Shown: positions 1 to 7,859 of the stretch, one piece after another
How positions within the stretch are numbered: the first letter of the stretch is position 1
Layout: every line of letters begins with the position of its first letter
Source of the DNA: Melghiribacillus thermohalophilus
GTDB lineage: Bacteria > Bacillota > Bacilli > Bacillales > Alkalibacillaceae
Assembly: GCF_004342905.1 (NCBI RefSeq)
Contig: NZ_SMAN01000008.1
Location: 1-64,000 of the forward strand
Reading direction: 5' to 3'
DNA: 64,000 nucleotides
Notes under the pieces: model-generated
Database searches by the model: none
Told to the model about the DNA's origin: nothing
The model's input: the letters and a program-made list of their open reading frames with translations, nothing else
Program-made: the position numbers and the translations under genes

Positions 1-150
1 ATGCGTATTCGCATGGAATGTCAGCAACCAGCCTAGCATTTGAAAGCAATCATACGATAGAGGAAGAATCAAGCACATTTTGTTGCGGAGAACCTTTTAT
101 TTAACAGAAAAACCATAAATTGTTAATAAGGTGTTTCTTCCGCCATATTC

Positions 151-159
151 TGCTATAAT
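151..159 (+). promoter_or_regulatory. Extended -10 promoter of the first gene
   Basis: The sequence TGC-TATAAT is a perfect -10 hexamer with the TGn extension, about 34 bases before the start codon at 193. The region where a -35 would lie (about 131-136) is poor, which is usual for extended -10 promoters. Confidence 0.55.
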
Positions 160-192
160 TCCTCTATACACGATCGATATGGAGGGAATCAC

Positions 193-516
193 ATGGACTG
201 GGAATCTCTTCCTGACTTGTTCTGGTTTTTCTATTATATTGTTTTGCTGATCACATTAGGAACCGCTATATTTCATCTAGTACAAAAAAAGGGGAAGATC
301 ATTTCGATGTTGACTATCTTTTTTACCGTCACCACCCCGATTGTCAGTTTTATGAACAGTATTGGCAGGGATAGTGGAGTGAACGAATTGGAACATTTTA
401 TGATGAATCTGACACAGGGTTCACTCTGGGCCATTTATTCTATGACGGGTTATCTGATGATCATGGTCTTCTGGATACTATTTTCCCGTCAAATATTTTC
501 AGCAGACGACTCATAA
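193..516 (+). CDS. Small predicted membrane protein, unknown function
   Basis: A 107-residue protein that I do not recognise. Hydrophobic stretches at about residues 10-29, 36-52 and 79-97 suggest three membrane helices with short charged loops (KKGK near 32; acidic NELEH near 65). The ATG at 193 follows a clear GGAGG at 181-185 and an extended -10 promoter, and a bidirectional terminator follows the stop. It is therefore a well-formed single-gene unit converging on dinB. No catalytic motif is visible. Confidence 0.7.
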   Translation: MDWESLPDLFWFFYYIVLLITLGTAIFHLVQKKGKIISMLTIFFTVTTPIVSFMNSIGRDSGVNELEHFMMNLTQGSLWAIYSMTGYLMIMVFWILFSRQIFSADDS

Positions 517-547
517 CATTCCAAATATCTCTTATTAAAAACAGCTG

Positions 548-585
548 TAAAAACCACTCCCTGAAACAACAGGAAGTGGTTTTAT
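548..585. terminator. Bidirectional terminator between first gene and dinB
   Basis: Inverted repeat AAACCACT (551-558) / AGTGGTTT (575-582), with extra pairing inside, flanked by T-rich tails on both strands. It can end both the plus-strand gene and dinB. Confidence 0.8.
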
Positions 586-596
586 AACCTTTACTA

Positions 597-1850
597 TTAT
601 TCTTTATGTTTAAAATCATCGAGAAAGTCTTTCTGGAAGCTGGTAGAAATATAGCCGTCATCATCATGGGCTTCCGGTTTTTGTATAATTTCTTTTCCGT
701 ATTTTTCCGTTAGATAATCAATCGCTCGATACAATTTTTCTTTTTTTGCTTCATGCTCATATGAAAATAGATCCAGCTGTTTGGACATCTCTTCTTTTTC
801 CACTAAATGCTGAGCAGTTACCCCGAGCAACCGAACAGCTTCTCCCGTCCAATGAGAAAGAAAAAGGTCCACAGCAACCCGATAGATATCTTCCTTATTT
901 TCTACAAAATCATGGAGCTTGTGGCTTCGTGTAATGGTTTTGCGGTCAAAGTAGCGAATCATAATCTGGATATTTTCACAGACGACCTGTTTTCGTTTCA
1001 TCCGTTCGGCAACTTTTTCCGAGAGTTGATGAAGCATCTGTTTCAGTTCTGTTTCATCAGCTGTATCGTAAGGAAAGGTCTGGGAATTGCCGATACTTTT
1101 AAACTCATGGACCGAATCAGGGTCCACTGGCCTCGGGTCAATGCCATTGGCCCTATTTTTTAGCCGTTCGCCATTAATACCCAGAAGATTTTTTAAATGA
1201 AGGACGTCTGCTTTCGCCAGATCCCCGATGGTGTATATCTGAAGCGTCTTTAGCTTGTTCGCTGTTTTTTCCCCTACCCCATACATGTCTTCAATAGGAA
1301 GAGGCCACAATTTTTCTGGAATTTCCCTTTTACGCAGGATGGTGATACCCATCGGCTTTTTCATATCCGATGCCATCTTCGCCAAAAATTTATTCGGGGC
1401 AATGCCGATGCTACAGGGAAGATCCAGTTCATCCTTAATCCGTTTTTGAAGATGTTTTGCGATATCAAGGGGTTGACCCAGATGGGCACATTCCGTCACA
1501 TCCATGTATCCCTCATCGATGGAGACCGGCTCCACATAAGGAGTGATCGATGACATAATCTGAAAGATATGTTTTGATGCCTCCCGGTAGCGGGGAAAAT
1601 TCGGTTTCAGAACAACGAGATTTGGGCACAATTCCCTTGCTTTCCACAATGGCATCGTTGTTCTGACCCCTTTCGCCCTGGCTTCATAACTGCTTGTCAC
1701 AATAATTCCTTTCCGTTTTTCCGGATCACCGGCAATCGCCAGCGGTTTCCCCTTTAGGTCCGGGTTATAAGCCATTTCCACCGAAGCATAAAAACTGTTC
1801 ATATCTACATGAAATATGATTCTTCCCTTTGTTGAAAAACGTTTATTCAT
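597..1850 (-). CDS. dinB: DNA polymerase IV (Y family)
   Basis: Translesion DNA polymerase, 417 residues, the usual length for DinB/PolY1 of bacilli. The palm motif FHVDMNSFYASVE is near residue 13 and the catalytic SIDEGYMD near 110. Helix-hairpin-helix motifs (around YGVGEKTANKL) and a little-finger domain follow. A GTG at 1859 and an ATG at 1856 lie in frame upstream, but ATG 1850 is preferred because AAAAGGTGAT sits at proper spacing. A LexA-type box at 1870-1881 lies just upstream, so SOS induction is likely. The neighbourhood resembles B. subtilis yqjH. The C-terminus has no clear beta-clamp motif that I would insist on. Confidence 0.95.
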   Translation of the reverse strand: MNKRFSTKGRIIFHVDMNSFYASVEMAYNPDLKGKPLAIAGDPEKRKGIIVTSSYEARAKGVRTTMPLWKARELCPNLVVLKPNFPRYREASKHIFQIMSSITPYVEPVSIDEGYMDVTECAHLGQPLDIAKHLQKRIKDELDLPCSIGIAPNKFLAKMASDMKKPMGITILRKREIPEKLWPLPIEDMYGVGEKTANKLKTLQIYTIGDLAKADVLHLKNLLGINGERLKNRANGIDPRPVDPDSVHEFKSIGNSQTFPYDTADETELKQMLHQLSEKVAERMKRKQVVCENIQIMIRYFDRKTITRSHKLHDFVENKEDIYRVAVDLFLSHWTGEAVRLLGVTAQHLVEKEEMSKQLDLFSYEHEAKKEKLYRAIDYLTEKYGKEIIQKPEAHDDDGYISTSFQKDFLDDFKHKE

Positions 1851-1869
1851 GGTCATCACCTTTTAATCG

Positions 1870-1881
1870 GAACAGTTGTTC
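1870..1881 (-). promoter_or_regulatory. LexA (DinR) operator of dinB
   Basis: The palindrome GAAC-AGTT-GTTC fits the Bacillus LexA consensus (CGAAC-N4-GTTCG core). It sits 20 bases upstream of the dinB start, between a TAAAAT-like -10 and the ribosome binding site, where LexA would block transcription. Confidence 0.7.
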
Positions 1882-2217
1882 TAACCTGATTTTACCATAA
1901 CTTTATGGTGCAATGCCCGATATTTCCTTATAAAACCCTAACATAACGGAATGCTAAAGTACCATTTCTCTAACAGCAGCCAGAAAAAGTCCGCTGAAAA
2001 AATTCGTGGGGTCAGAGAGCAGGGGGATGGGGAATGTCTGTCAGATGTTTCAAGAGAAATATAAATGAGCATGGGACAAAAATTAAAAAGACGAAAAAAA
2101 GATTTTTCAATACCTTATGCTGTTCGATTTGGGCCTCGTTTAATAACAATCATACAATAACATGGTATCAACATGTCATTCTTTATCTCCTTACTTATCG
2201 AATCCAATTTTGATGAC
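1882..2217. other. Intergenic stretch without recognisable gene
   Basis: Contains the likely dinB promoter side (TAAAAT in minus orientation near 1895) and then sequence with no gene that I can support. A GGGACAAAAA string at about 2074-2083 resembles one near 16413. No good terminator for the HIT gene was found. Confidence 0.5.
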
Positions 2218-2550
2218 TTACTTGATTGCATTTCCATGGACAATATGAAAGTGAAGATGTTTGGAATCCTGATAGTCCCCAAGATTCGTAATCACTCTGC
2301 AGGATCCGTGCTTTTCGGTAACCTGTTCAGCCACCTGCCTGATCACCTTAAAGAGTTCAAGGAGCAAATCGTTATCCTTATCCCCGAGGGCAATGAATGA
2401 ATCGATATGCTTTTTAGGAAAAGCAACGATATGTACTGGATAGGATGGCTTCGTATGATGATAAGCCAGCACATGATCGGTTTCCATCACTTTTTGAACA
2501 GGTGTCTTTCCGCTCAGCACTTCGTCACAATAAAAATTATGAGTCATCAT
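2218..2550 (-). CDS. HIT family nucleotide-binding protein
   Basis: A 110-residue HIT (histidine triad) protein, a family of nucleotide hydrolases/transferases acting on AMP-linked substrates. The triad HLHFH near the C-terminus and the upstream YPVHIVAFPKKHI beta-strand segment are visible. The open frame extends to 2700, but ATG 2550 follows GGAGG at 2555-2559. The extra N-terminal 50 residues do not look like HIT sequence. It starts with a tandem ATG-ATG. It stands alone and its cellular substrate cannot be told from the sequence. Confidence 0.9.
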   Translation of the reverse strand: MMTHNFYCDEVLSGKTPVQKVMETDHVLAYHHTKPSYPVHIVAFPKKHIDSFIALGDKDNDLLLELFKVIRQVAEQVTEKHGSCRVITNLGDYQDSKHLHFHIVHGNAIK

Positions 2551-2812
2551 AGATCCTCCGTTTCCTTCTCTATCACTTCTGGTGCACATTCTAATCTTAC
2601 AATCATTGATCATTATAACATTATTTTCCGTGACGTAATCGAATTTCCTTTTTTGAGGATAAAACATTTGAGGATGAGGTGGAATGCGTAAAAGAGGCAA
2701 AAATCAAAGATCAAATGAAGTATGGTACTCGCCATAGAAAAACGAGATGGATTATTGGTGTTCGGCATACAAAAATTAAGGTGATTCATTGACAGAGGAG
2801 GTGCAGTGATCC

Positions 2813-3004
2813 AAACGGGAGTAAATAGATCGGTATCTTTCAAGATTGCTTTTATTCCTGTAATGTTGATTCCCTGATAAATGAAGTTGTTTCACTTTCT
2901 TTAATCGTTGAATGTCCTTTAATGAATATATACGATGATTGCTGCCATTCCGACACGGTTTGATCCATCCCTGTTGTTCATCGTATCGAATTTGCCTGGC
3001 TGTT
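2813..3004 (-). pseudogene. Decayed MerR-family regulator (GlnR/TnrA-like HTH)
   Basis: On the minus strand the frame near 3003-2875 reads ARQIRYDEQQGWIKPCRNG and continues through RIYSLKDIQRLKK. This is the wing and second helix of a MerR/GlnR-type DNA-binding domain. A stop codon lies immediately upstream, so the first helix and start are missing. At about 2874 the frame shifts by one base: the next part, GINITGIKAILK, is in the neighbouring frame and matches the following MerR helix. Truncation plus frameshift make this a remnant. GlnR, TnrA or a YfmP/CueR-like ancestor are all possible. Confidence 0.65.
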
Positions 3005-3081
3005 CATCCTGTTCAATTCTTTACCACGCTGATTGGAAATGTCGGTCAATCATCAGCAATTGAATGATCAATCCCCTCCCC

Positions 3082-3825
3082 TTAATAATGTGATTTGCTT
3101 TGGTTTCGTTTGACCAGGTAGGAATATACATCATGCAAATGAGCATAACCGAGTTGCTGTACCCGGCGAATCCCTTCTGACCACAATTTTGCTGCCGCCA
3201 TCGCATCATGCAGGGCATGATGTCTCTGTTCAATGGAAATTCCATAGTAAACACAATATTCATCAAGTGTTGTTAACCCTGCCTCTGGTTCTACAATCTG
3301 TGTCAAGAAGGATGTATCAATAATACGATGCGGAAAATTGGTTTTCAGTACGGCCCAATTGGCATGCCTCATAAATTGTTTTTCGTGACTGGCATGATGG
3401 GCAACCAGCGTATCACTTTTCACAAACTGGTAAAATTTTTTCAGCACATCGTGAATAGGGGGAGCTGTTACTAATTGCTCTTTTGTAATGCCTGTCAATT
3501 TTTGAATTTCTTCTGGAAGACCTTCATCGCTGTACACATAGGAATAAAATGTATCTTTTTCAAAGATCTGTTCACCACACATTTTCACAGCACCGATCGA
3601 AAGAATCCTGTCGCCTCTGTAAGGATTAAACCCTGTGGTTTCCATATCAACCACCACCACTTTTAACTGATCAAATGGTATATTCAGGATGTCTTTTTGT
3701 TTCACTTCCCGCTGCAAGCTTCGGATATAGGCAATCTGATTCGGATCGGTCAGCGATGTGTCATCATTGGATTGAAGTCTTCCTGACAGTTGTCTGACAA
3801 ATCGGATCATCTGGTTCATCACCAT
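3082..3825 (-). CDS. DnaQ-like DEDDh 3'-5' exonuclease
   Basis: A 247-residue protein with an epsilon-type exonuclease fold. Exo I reads VVVDMETTGFNPYRGDRIL (D and E), Exo II reads AHHASHEKQF, and Exo III reads HHALHDAMAAA (H and D). In Exo II the usual Asp is replaced by Glu. The start at 3825 overlaps the stop of the DUF294 gene, suggesting translational coupling. An in-frame ATG at 3894 would overlap it by 76 bases and is less likely. The pairing of a DUF294 nucleotidyltransferase with a DnaQ-like nuclease recurs in bacteria. Its substrate, DNA or small RNA or nucleotides, is not evident. Confidence 0.85.
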   Translation of the reverse strand: MVMNQMIRFVRQLSGRLQSNDDTSLTDPNQIAYIRSLQREVKQKDILNIPFDQLKVVVVDMETTGFNPYRGDRILSIGAVKMCGEQIFEKDTFYSYVYSDEGLPEEIQKLTGITKEQLVTAPPIHDVLKKFYQFVKSDTLVAHHASHEKQFMRHANWAVLKTNFPHRIIDTSFLTQIVEPEAGLTTLDEYCVYYGISIEQRHHALHDAMAAAKLWSEGIRRVQQLGYAHLHDVYSYLVKRNQSKSHY

Positions 3826-4790
3826 CGAGAGCACCCATCTTCTATGATTTTTTTCGTTTCTGAAAAAAGATCGTGTCCTTTCCTCATTAGCCATTTCAAT
3901 TCTTTTTTATCTTTTTTGGACAAATCATCCAGCGATATAAAGTGAACTTGCTGATAGCTTCTTGCATTCTGCTGAAAATGGAGCCTGAAGTAAAGAAGCT
4001 GAATAAAATAGGGTTCAAAGCTATGAATATATGGATATAAATGTTTGATTTTTTGAAACCTTGAGAGCGTTGATGGCACATAAATTTTTTCTTTTAATGC
4101 CAGAAGCCTTAATGCATTGACATAAGGAAAGAATGTCGTCTGTTTGATATTGATCTGGCCTGATTGCTCTCCCCGGAACTCGGGCAAGAACTGACCGAAT
4201 ACTCCGATTCCCTTTTTGATCAAATCAACGTTATCGATGAAGCGTAGAAATAATTCTGGATGGTCATGAATCATGGAAAAAGAATGGTCTTTCAGGTCAT
4301 GCAAAAAACGGTTGTCACCAATCAATCCCCTGGAGTCAAAAAAAGTTGAAAAATAACGCAGTGAAGTCCAGCTGGCTTCCGTTAACCAATCGGAAATCTG
4401 TTGTTTCCATCCATGTATCGATTGACACCACATGGGATTGGAGGCCATGACGTTTCCGTCACAAAGCTCATAACCGACGAGATCCAATCCTACTGCAATT
4501 TCTTTTCCTAAGGTTAAAAAATAGTCCTGACAGTGTGGACCCCCATGAAAGATCAGCCCGTGATCCTGATCACTCCAAATCCCCTGTTCAAATCGTCCTC
4601 CGCTTCCCATTAAAAAGAAGACAAAGGGAGCAGGAGGTGCCCCCCGCTCACTCTGTACTTGATCAAGCGCCCTTTTAACCGTGATCCTTATGATTTCATC
4701 ATGCCATTCATTTAATGTAAAAGGATTAGCTGAAACAGTTTCCATCTTGTTTTTCCGCCATTGTTTCATCTCTGTATAACGATCCAACAT
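3819..4790 (-). CDS. DUF294 putative nucleotidyltransferase (GlnD-like)
   Basis: A 323-residue protein of the DUF294 type: a nucleotidyltransferase domain related to the GlnD uridylyltransferase plus an alpha-helical substrate-binding half. The signature MGSGGRFEQGIWSDQD at about residues 80-95 carries the Gly-Ser and the Asp-x-Asp metal ligands. No CBS or cyclic-nucleotide domain precedes it, unlike many relatives. A TTG at 4823 overlaps the amt stop as TTGA, but ATG 4790 has AGGGGGT at good spacing and is preferred. It sits between amt and the exonuclease in one apparent operon. The target molecule is unknown. Confidence 0.85.
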   Translation of the reverse strand: MLDRYTEMKQWRKNKMETVSANPFTLNEWHDEIIRITVKRALDQVQSERGAPPAPFVFFLMGSGGRFEQGIWSDQDHGLIFHGGPHCQDYFLTLGKEIAVGLDLVGYELCDGNVMASNPMWCQSIHGWKQQISDWLTEASWTSLRYFSTFFDSRGLIGDNRFLHDLKDHSFSMIHDHPELFLRFIDNVDLIKKGIGVFGQFLPEFRGEQSGQINIKQTTFFPYVNALRLLALKEKIYVPSTLSRFQKIKHLYPYIHSFEPYFIQLLYFRLHFQQNARSYQQVHFISLDDLSKKDKKELKWLMRKGHDLFSETKKIIEDGCSRW

Positions 4791-4819
4791 AAACTGACCC
4801 CCTGTATCAACTAATCCGG

Positions 4820-6103
4820 TCAATTGCTATTCCATATGGCACCTTTCGATTCATCTGGATGATGGATATTTTCCGGATAACCATATCCGCCGTGTTCGCT
4901 TAAATCAAGACCTACAATTTCTTCTTCTTCGGTTACACGGATACCTCCCATCACTTTATCCATGATTTTCAGGATGACGAAGGATACGACAAAGGCGTAT
5001 AAACCGCTGGCAACAACACCCATGATCTGTACCCCCAGTTGGCTGAATCCCCCACCGTAGAATAGACCAGGAAGCCCCCAGCCAATATCTGATGAGAAGG
5101 CAGGAACCGCAAACAGACCATTGGCAAGTGTTCCCCAGACACCGACTGTACCGTGAACCGACAAGGCAAAGATCGGATCATCAATTTTAGCTTTATCAAA
5201 CATTTTCATGCTATAGACAACAATCACTCCACCAATCAGACCAATGATGACTGCAGCCCATGGTTCCACAAATCCTGCAGGGGCCGTAATGGCAACAAGA
5301 CCGGCTAACGCCCCATTTAACGTTGTGGGAACATCGGCTTTACCAGTCAACACCCAGGCCACAAACATGGCAGCAATGGCACCAGCTGCCGCAGCCAGTT
5401 GTGTATTTAGAATCACAAATCCAAAGAATGCATCAGCCACTGCAAAAGTACTTGCTCCGTTAAAACCGAACCAGCCAACCCATAACAAGAGTACACCAAG
5501 TGCGGTATATACCTGATTGTGACCCACAATATCATTGGAAGACCCATCTTTATTGTATTTCCCGATGCGTGGTTTCAGGACAATCGTTGCTGCAAGGGCA
5601 GCCATTGCCCCTGTTAAGTGAACAACCGTTGATCCGGCAAAGTCCTGTTTTCCGTGATCAGCCAGCCATCCTCCTCCCCAGATCCAGTGAGCGATCACCG
5701 GATAGATAATCGCTGAAAACAAAATGGCAAATATGACATATGACGATAACTTCGCCCGTTCAGCAAACCCTCCAAAGGCAATGGTCATGGCAACCAGGGC
5801 AAACATCATCTGGAACATAAAATCTACTGCAGGTGATAATCCTTCTCCGCCAAATGATGCATCTCCGTAAAAGAAACCTGATAAGCCTATGAACCAGTTC
5901 CCTTCCCCATAAATAAACCCAAATCCGACAGCCCAGAATACTAAGGAACCAATACCTGCTGTAAAAATCGTTTTACCGGCAATATGCCCGGCATTTTTCA
6001 TTCTCGTAGATCCGGCTTCCAGTAAAATAAAGCCTCCCAGCATCAAAAATACTAAAACTGTGCCGAGTATGACCCATAAATTATCCATAAGTGCTATTTC
6101 CAT
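4820..6103 (-). CDS. amt: Ammonium transporter (Amt/MEP/Rh family)
   Basis: A 427-residue channel for ammonium/ammonia in the cytoplasmic membrane, with about eleven hydrophobic helices and the family segments LLEAGSTRMKNAGH and DFAGSTVVHLTGAMAALA (the latter carrying the conserved pore histidine). The start ATG 6103 follows GGGGAG. No glnK (PII) gene lies next to it, which is unusual since amt and glnK are commonly paired. Instead the DUF294 and exonuclease genes follow. Two perfect GlnR/TnrA-type boxes upstream imply nitrogen control. Confidence 0.96.
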   Translation of the reverse strand: MEIALMDNLWVILGTVLVFLMLGGFILLEAGSTRMKNAGHIAGKTIFTAGIGSLVFWAVGFGFIYGEGNWFIGLSGFFYGDASFGGEGLSPAVDFMFQMMFALVAMTIAFGGFAERAKLSSYVIFAILFSAIIYPVIAHWIWGGGWLADHGKQDFAGSTVVHLTGAMAALAATIVLKPRIGKYNKDGSSNDIVGHNQVYTALGVLLLWVGWFGFNGASTFAVADAFFGFVILNTQLAAAAGAIAAMFVAWVLTGKADVPTTLNGALAGLVAITAPAGFVEPWAAVIIGLIGGVIVVYSMKMFDKAKIDDPIFALSVHGTVGVWGTLANGLFAVPAFSSDIGWGLPGLFYGGGFSQLGVQIMGVVASGLYAFVVSFVILKIMDKVMGGIRVTEEEEIVGLDLSEHGGYGYPENIHHPDESKGAIWNSN

Positions 6104-6122
6104 CCATCATACTCCCCTTTTG

Positions 6123-6139
6123 TGTTATTTTTTTTAACA
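6123..6139 (-). promoter_or_regulatory. GlnR/TnrA box, downstream site
   Basis: TGTTA-N7-TAACA is a perfect symmetric match to the TnrA/GlnR consensus TGTNA-N7-TNACA. It lies right before the amt ribosome binding site, downstream of the presumed transcription start, a position suited to repression. Confidence 0.75.
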
Positions 6140-6154
6140 CCTTTTGTTAGTAAA

Positions 6155-6160
6155 ACTGTA
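6155..6160 (-). promoter_or_regulatory. Presumed -10 of the amt promoter
   Basis: TACAGT on the minus strand (4 of 6 to consensus) sits so that the upstream GlnR/TnrA box would be centred near -49 of the start, the position typical for TnrA-activated promoters. There is no good -35, as expected for an activated promoter. Confidence 0.4.
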
Positions 6161-6189
6161 CTATGGACTGAATATCCCTACAATTAACT

Positions 6190-6206
6190 TGTAAGATAAT
6201 CTGACA
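6190..6206 (-). promoter_or_regulatory. GlnR/TnrA box, upstream site
   Basis: TGTAA-N7-TGACA fits TGTNA-N7-TNACA at every specified position. It lies 67 bases from the first box, upstream of the presumed amt -10, a position suited to TnrA activation. Confidence 0.7.
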
Positions 6207-6272
6207 ATGTTTTTTTGGTGTATTCTGTCAGGGGAAAGCGATTACATGGCTGACGCTCTAAGAGTAGAAAAT

Positions 6273-6301
6273 TTAAAAAATCCCCGCCAGGTGGCGAGGA
6301 T
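6273..6301 (-). terminator. Terminator after the LLM oxidoreductase gene
   Basis: On the minus strand CTCGCC-ACCT-GGCGGG is followed by GATTTTTT. It ends transcription of the flavin monooxygenase gene before the amt regulatory region. Confidence 0.7.
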
Positions 6302-6410
6302 CACATTAGATTTTCAGGAGCAATTACTTAAACTTTCAACATTTGGCCAGGCAGAAAAGTTGCTTTCATACAGTCCTTTATCAAAAAATCGGCAAAACCG
6401 GCTGTCCGAT

Positions 6411-7460
6411 TTACCGTTCTTCTTCCCATCTGGCTACTTCCTCCCGTACCCTGGGGGCAACTTCTTTACCCAGCAGTTCAATGGATTTCATGACATCTTC
6501 GTGGGGCATAGAGCCAACAGGTACATGAAGCATAAAACGGGTGATGCCGACATTTTTGCGAAGATGGATAATTTTCTCGGCGACCATCTCCGGGTCCCCG
6601 ACATAAAGAGCTCCTTCAAAGCTTCGGGCCGCATCGTATTGAGCTCTGTCATAAGGACCCCATCCCCTCTCGCGACCGATCACATTCATGACATATTGTG
6701 TCGGGCGGAAAAACTTCTCCGCAGCCGTTTCCGAGTCTTCTGCGATAAACCCGTGGGAATGGGAAGCAACCGGAAGACTGTCCGGATTATGGCCTGCCTG
6801 TGCGGCTGCACGCTTAAACAGCTCAACCAGGGGTGCAAATTGTACCGGTCTTCCGCCGATGATGGCCAGAACCAGGGGAAGACCGTATTTCCCCGCCCGG
6901 ATGACCGACTGCGGGTTGCCTCCGCTTCCTACCCAAACCGGCAAAGGTTTCTGAACAGGGCGGGGATAGACGCCCATATTTTCAATCCCCGGGCGATGTT
7001 TACCCTTCCACGTCACCTTTTCTGACTCCCTGATTTTTAGGAGCAATTCCAGTTTTTCCTCAAACAGTTCTTCATAGTCGTTTAAATCATACCCGAACAG
7101 GGGATAGGACTCAATAAACGACCCGCGGCCAACCATAATTTCTGCCCGGCCTTCGGAGATTCCGTCGAGAGTGGCAAAGTGCTGAAACACCCTTACCGGG
7201 TCATCAGTGGAAAGTACGGTTACCGCACTGGTCAGGCGTATCCTCTTCGTCCGGGAAGCCGCAGCAGCCAGCAGCACGGCAGGGGACGAGCAGGCAAAAT
7301 CTTTCCGGTGATGCTCCCCCACACCGAACACATCCAGCCCAACCTCATCCGCGAGGATAATCTCTTCCACCACTTCACGCAGACGCTGATCATGACTGAT
7401 GACGTTTCCGGTTTTTATATCAGGGGTTGTTTCCACAAAGGTACTGATGCCGATTTCCAA
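6411..7460 (-). CDS. LLM-class flavin-dependent oxidoreductase
   Basis: A 349-residue luciferase-like monooxygenase of the F420/FMN-dependent TIM-barrel superfamily. Visible family features are the N-terminal MEIGISTFVETTPD strand, VFGVGEHHRKDF, the middle segment MVGRGSFIESYPLFGYD and PLPVWVGSGG. It starts with TTG at 7460 behind GGGAGG at proper spacing; an ATG just upstream is out of frame. A terminator follows, so it is a single-gene unit. The substrate is not predictable; similar proteins are often annotated only as alkanal monooxygenase-like. Confidence 0.9.
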   Translation of the reverse strand: MEIGISTFVETTPDIKTGNVISHDQRLREVVEEIILADEVGLDVFGVGEHHRKDFACSSPAVLLAAAASRTKRIRLTSAVTVLSTDDPVRVFQHFATLDGISEGRAEIMVGRGSFIESYPLFGYDLNDYEELFEEKLELLLKIRESEKVTWKGKHRPGIENMGVYPRPVQKPLPVWVGSGGNPQSVIRAGKYGLPLVLAIIGGRPVQFAPLVELFKRAAAQAGHNPDSLPVASHSHGFIAEDSETAAEKFFRPTQYVMNVIGRERGWGPYDRAQYDAARSFEGALYVGDPEMVAEKIIHLRKNVGITRFMLHVPVGSMPHEDVMKSIELLGKEVAPRVREEVARWEEER

Positions 7461-7472
7461 GTTTCATTCCTC

Positions 7473-7805
7473 CCATTCAATATGGTATTGAACCATATAT
7501 ATACTCGACCAGCAAGTACTTTCATTTTGATGGTTTACCCATGGATATTCAAGTGTTTTGAAATAAAACATTCTACTCCAATATTTGAACGTTGCTACAC
7601 TTTTGTATAATAAGGGATCAGCAAAGGGATACGAAGTAAGACATGCATTGGAACAATCCCCATAGAAAGCCTATCTGAAAGGCTGGAACTAGTATATCAA
7701 CCGTATCTATTTTAATTTTTATACATTTCTTCTGTCCCTTTTGGTCTGTGTTTGTATTGGAGCATTGATTTCAGTTATACGCTTGAATAGCAAAAAATGC
7801 ACATA
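7473..7805. other. Intergenic stretch, nothing recognised
   Basis: About 330 bases of AT-rich sequence between the LLM oxidoreductase start and the peptidase terminator. It presumably holds the LLM gene promoter. No gene, repeat or clear regulatory motif was found. Confidence 0.4.
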
Positions 7806-7848
7806 AAAAGGAGCATCTGAACTGTTGAATCCCAGATGCTCTTTTTAT
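7806..7848 (-). terminator. Terminator of the methylmalonyl-CoA operon
   Basis: GAGCATCTG (7811-7819) pairs with CAGATGCTC (7833-7841). On the minus strand it is followed by CTTTTT, just after the peptidase stop at 7860; the plus strand also has a T-run. Confidence 0.85.
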
Positions 7849-7859
7849 AACTATATGAT

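Noticed and set aside
2690-2880. Plus-strand stretch with a GAGGAGGTG string followed by GTG near 2810
   Set aside because: The frame behind it is short and has no recognisable protein; the minus-strand MerR remnant explains part of it.
6207-7025. 272-codon plus-strand frame opposite the LLM oxidoreductase
   Set aside because: It is antisense to a clear family member and lacks a ribosome site and any domain.
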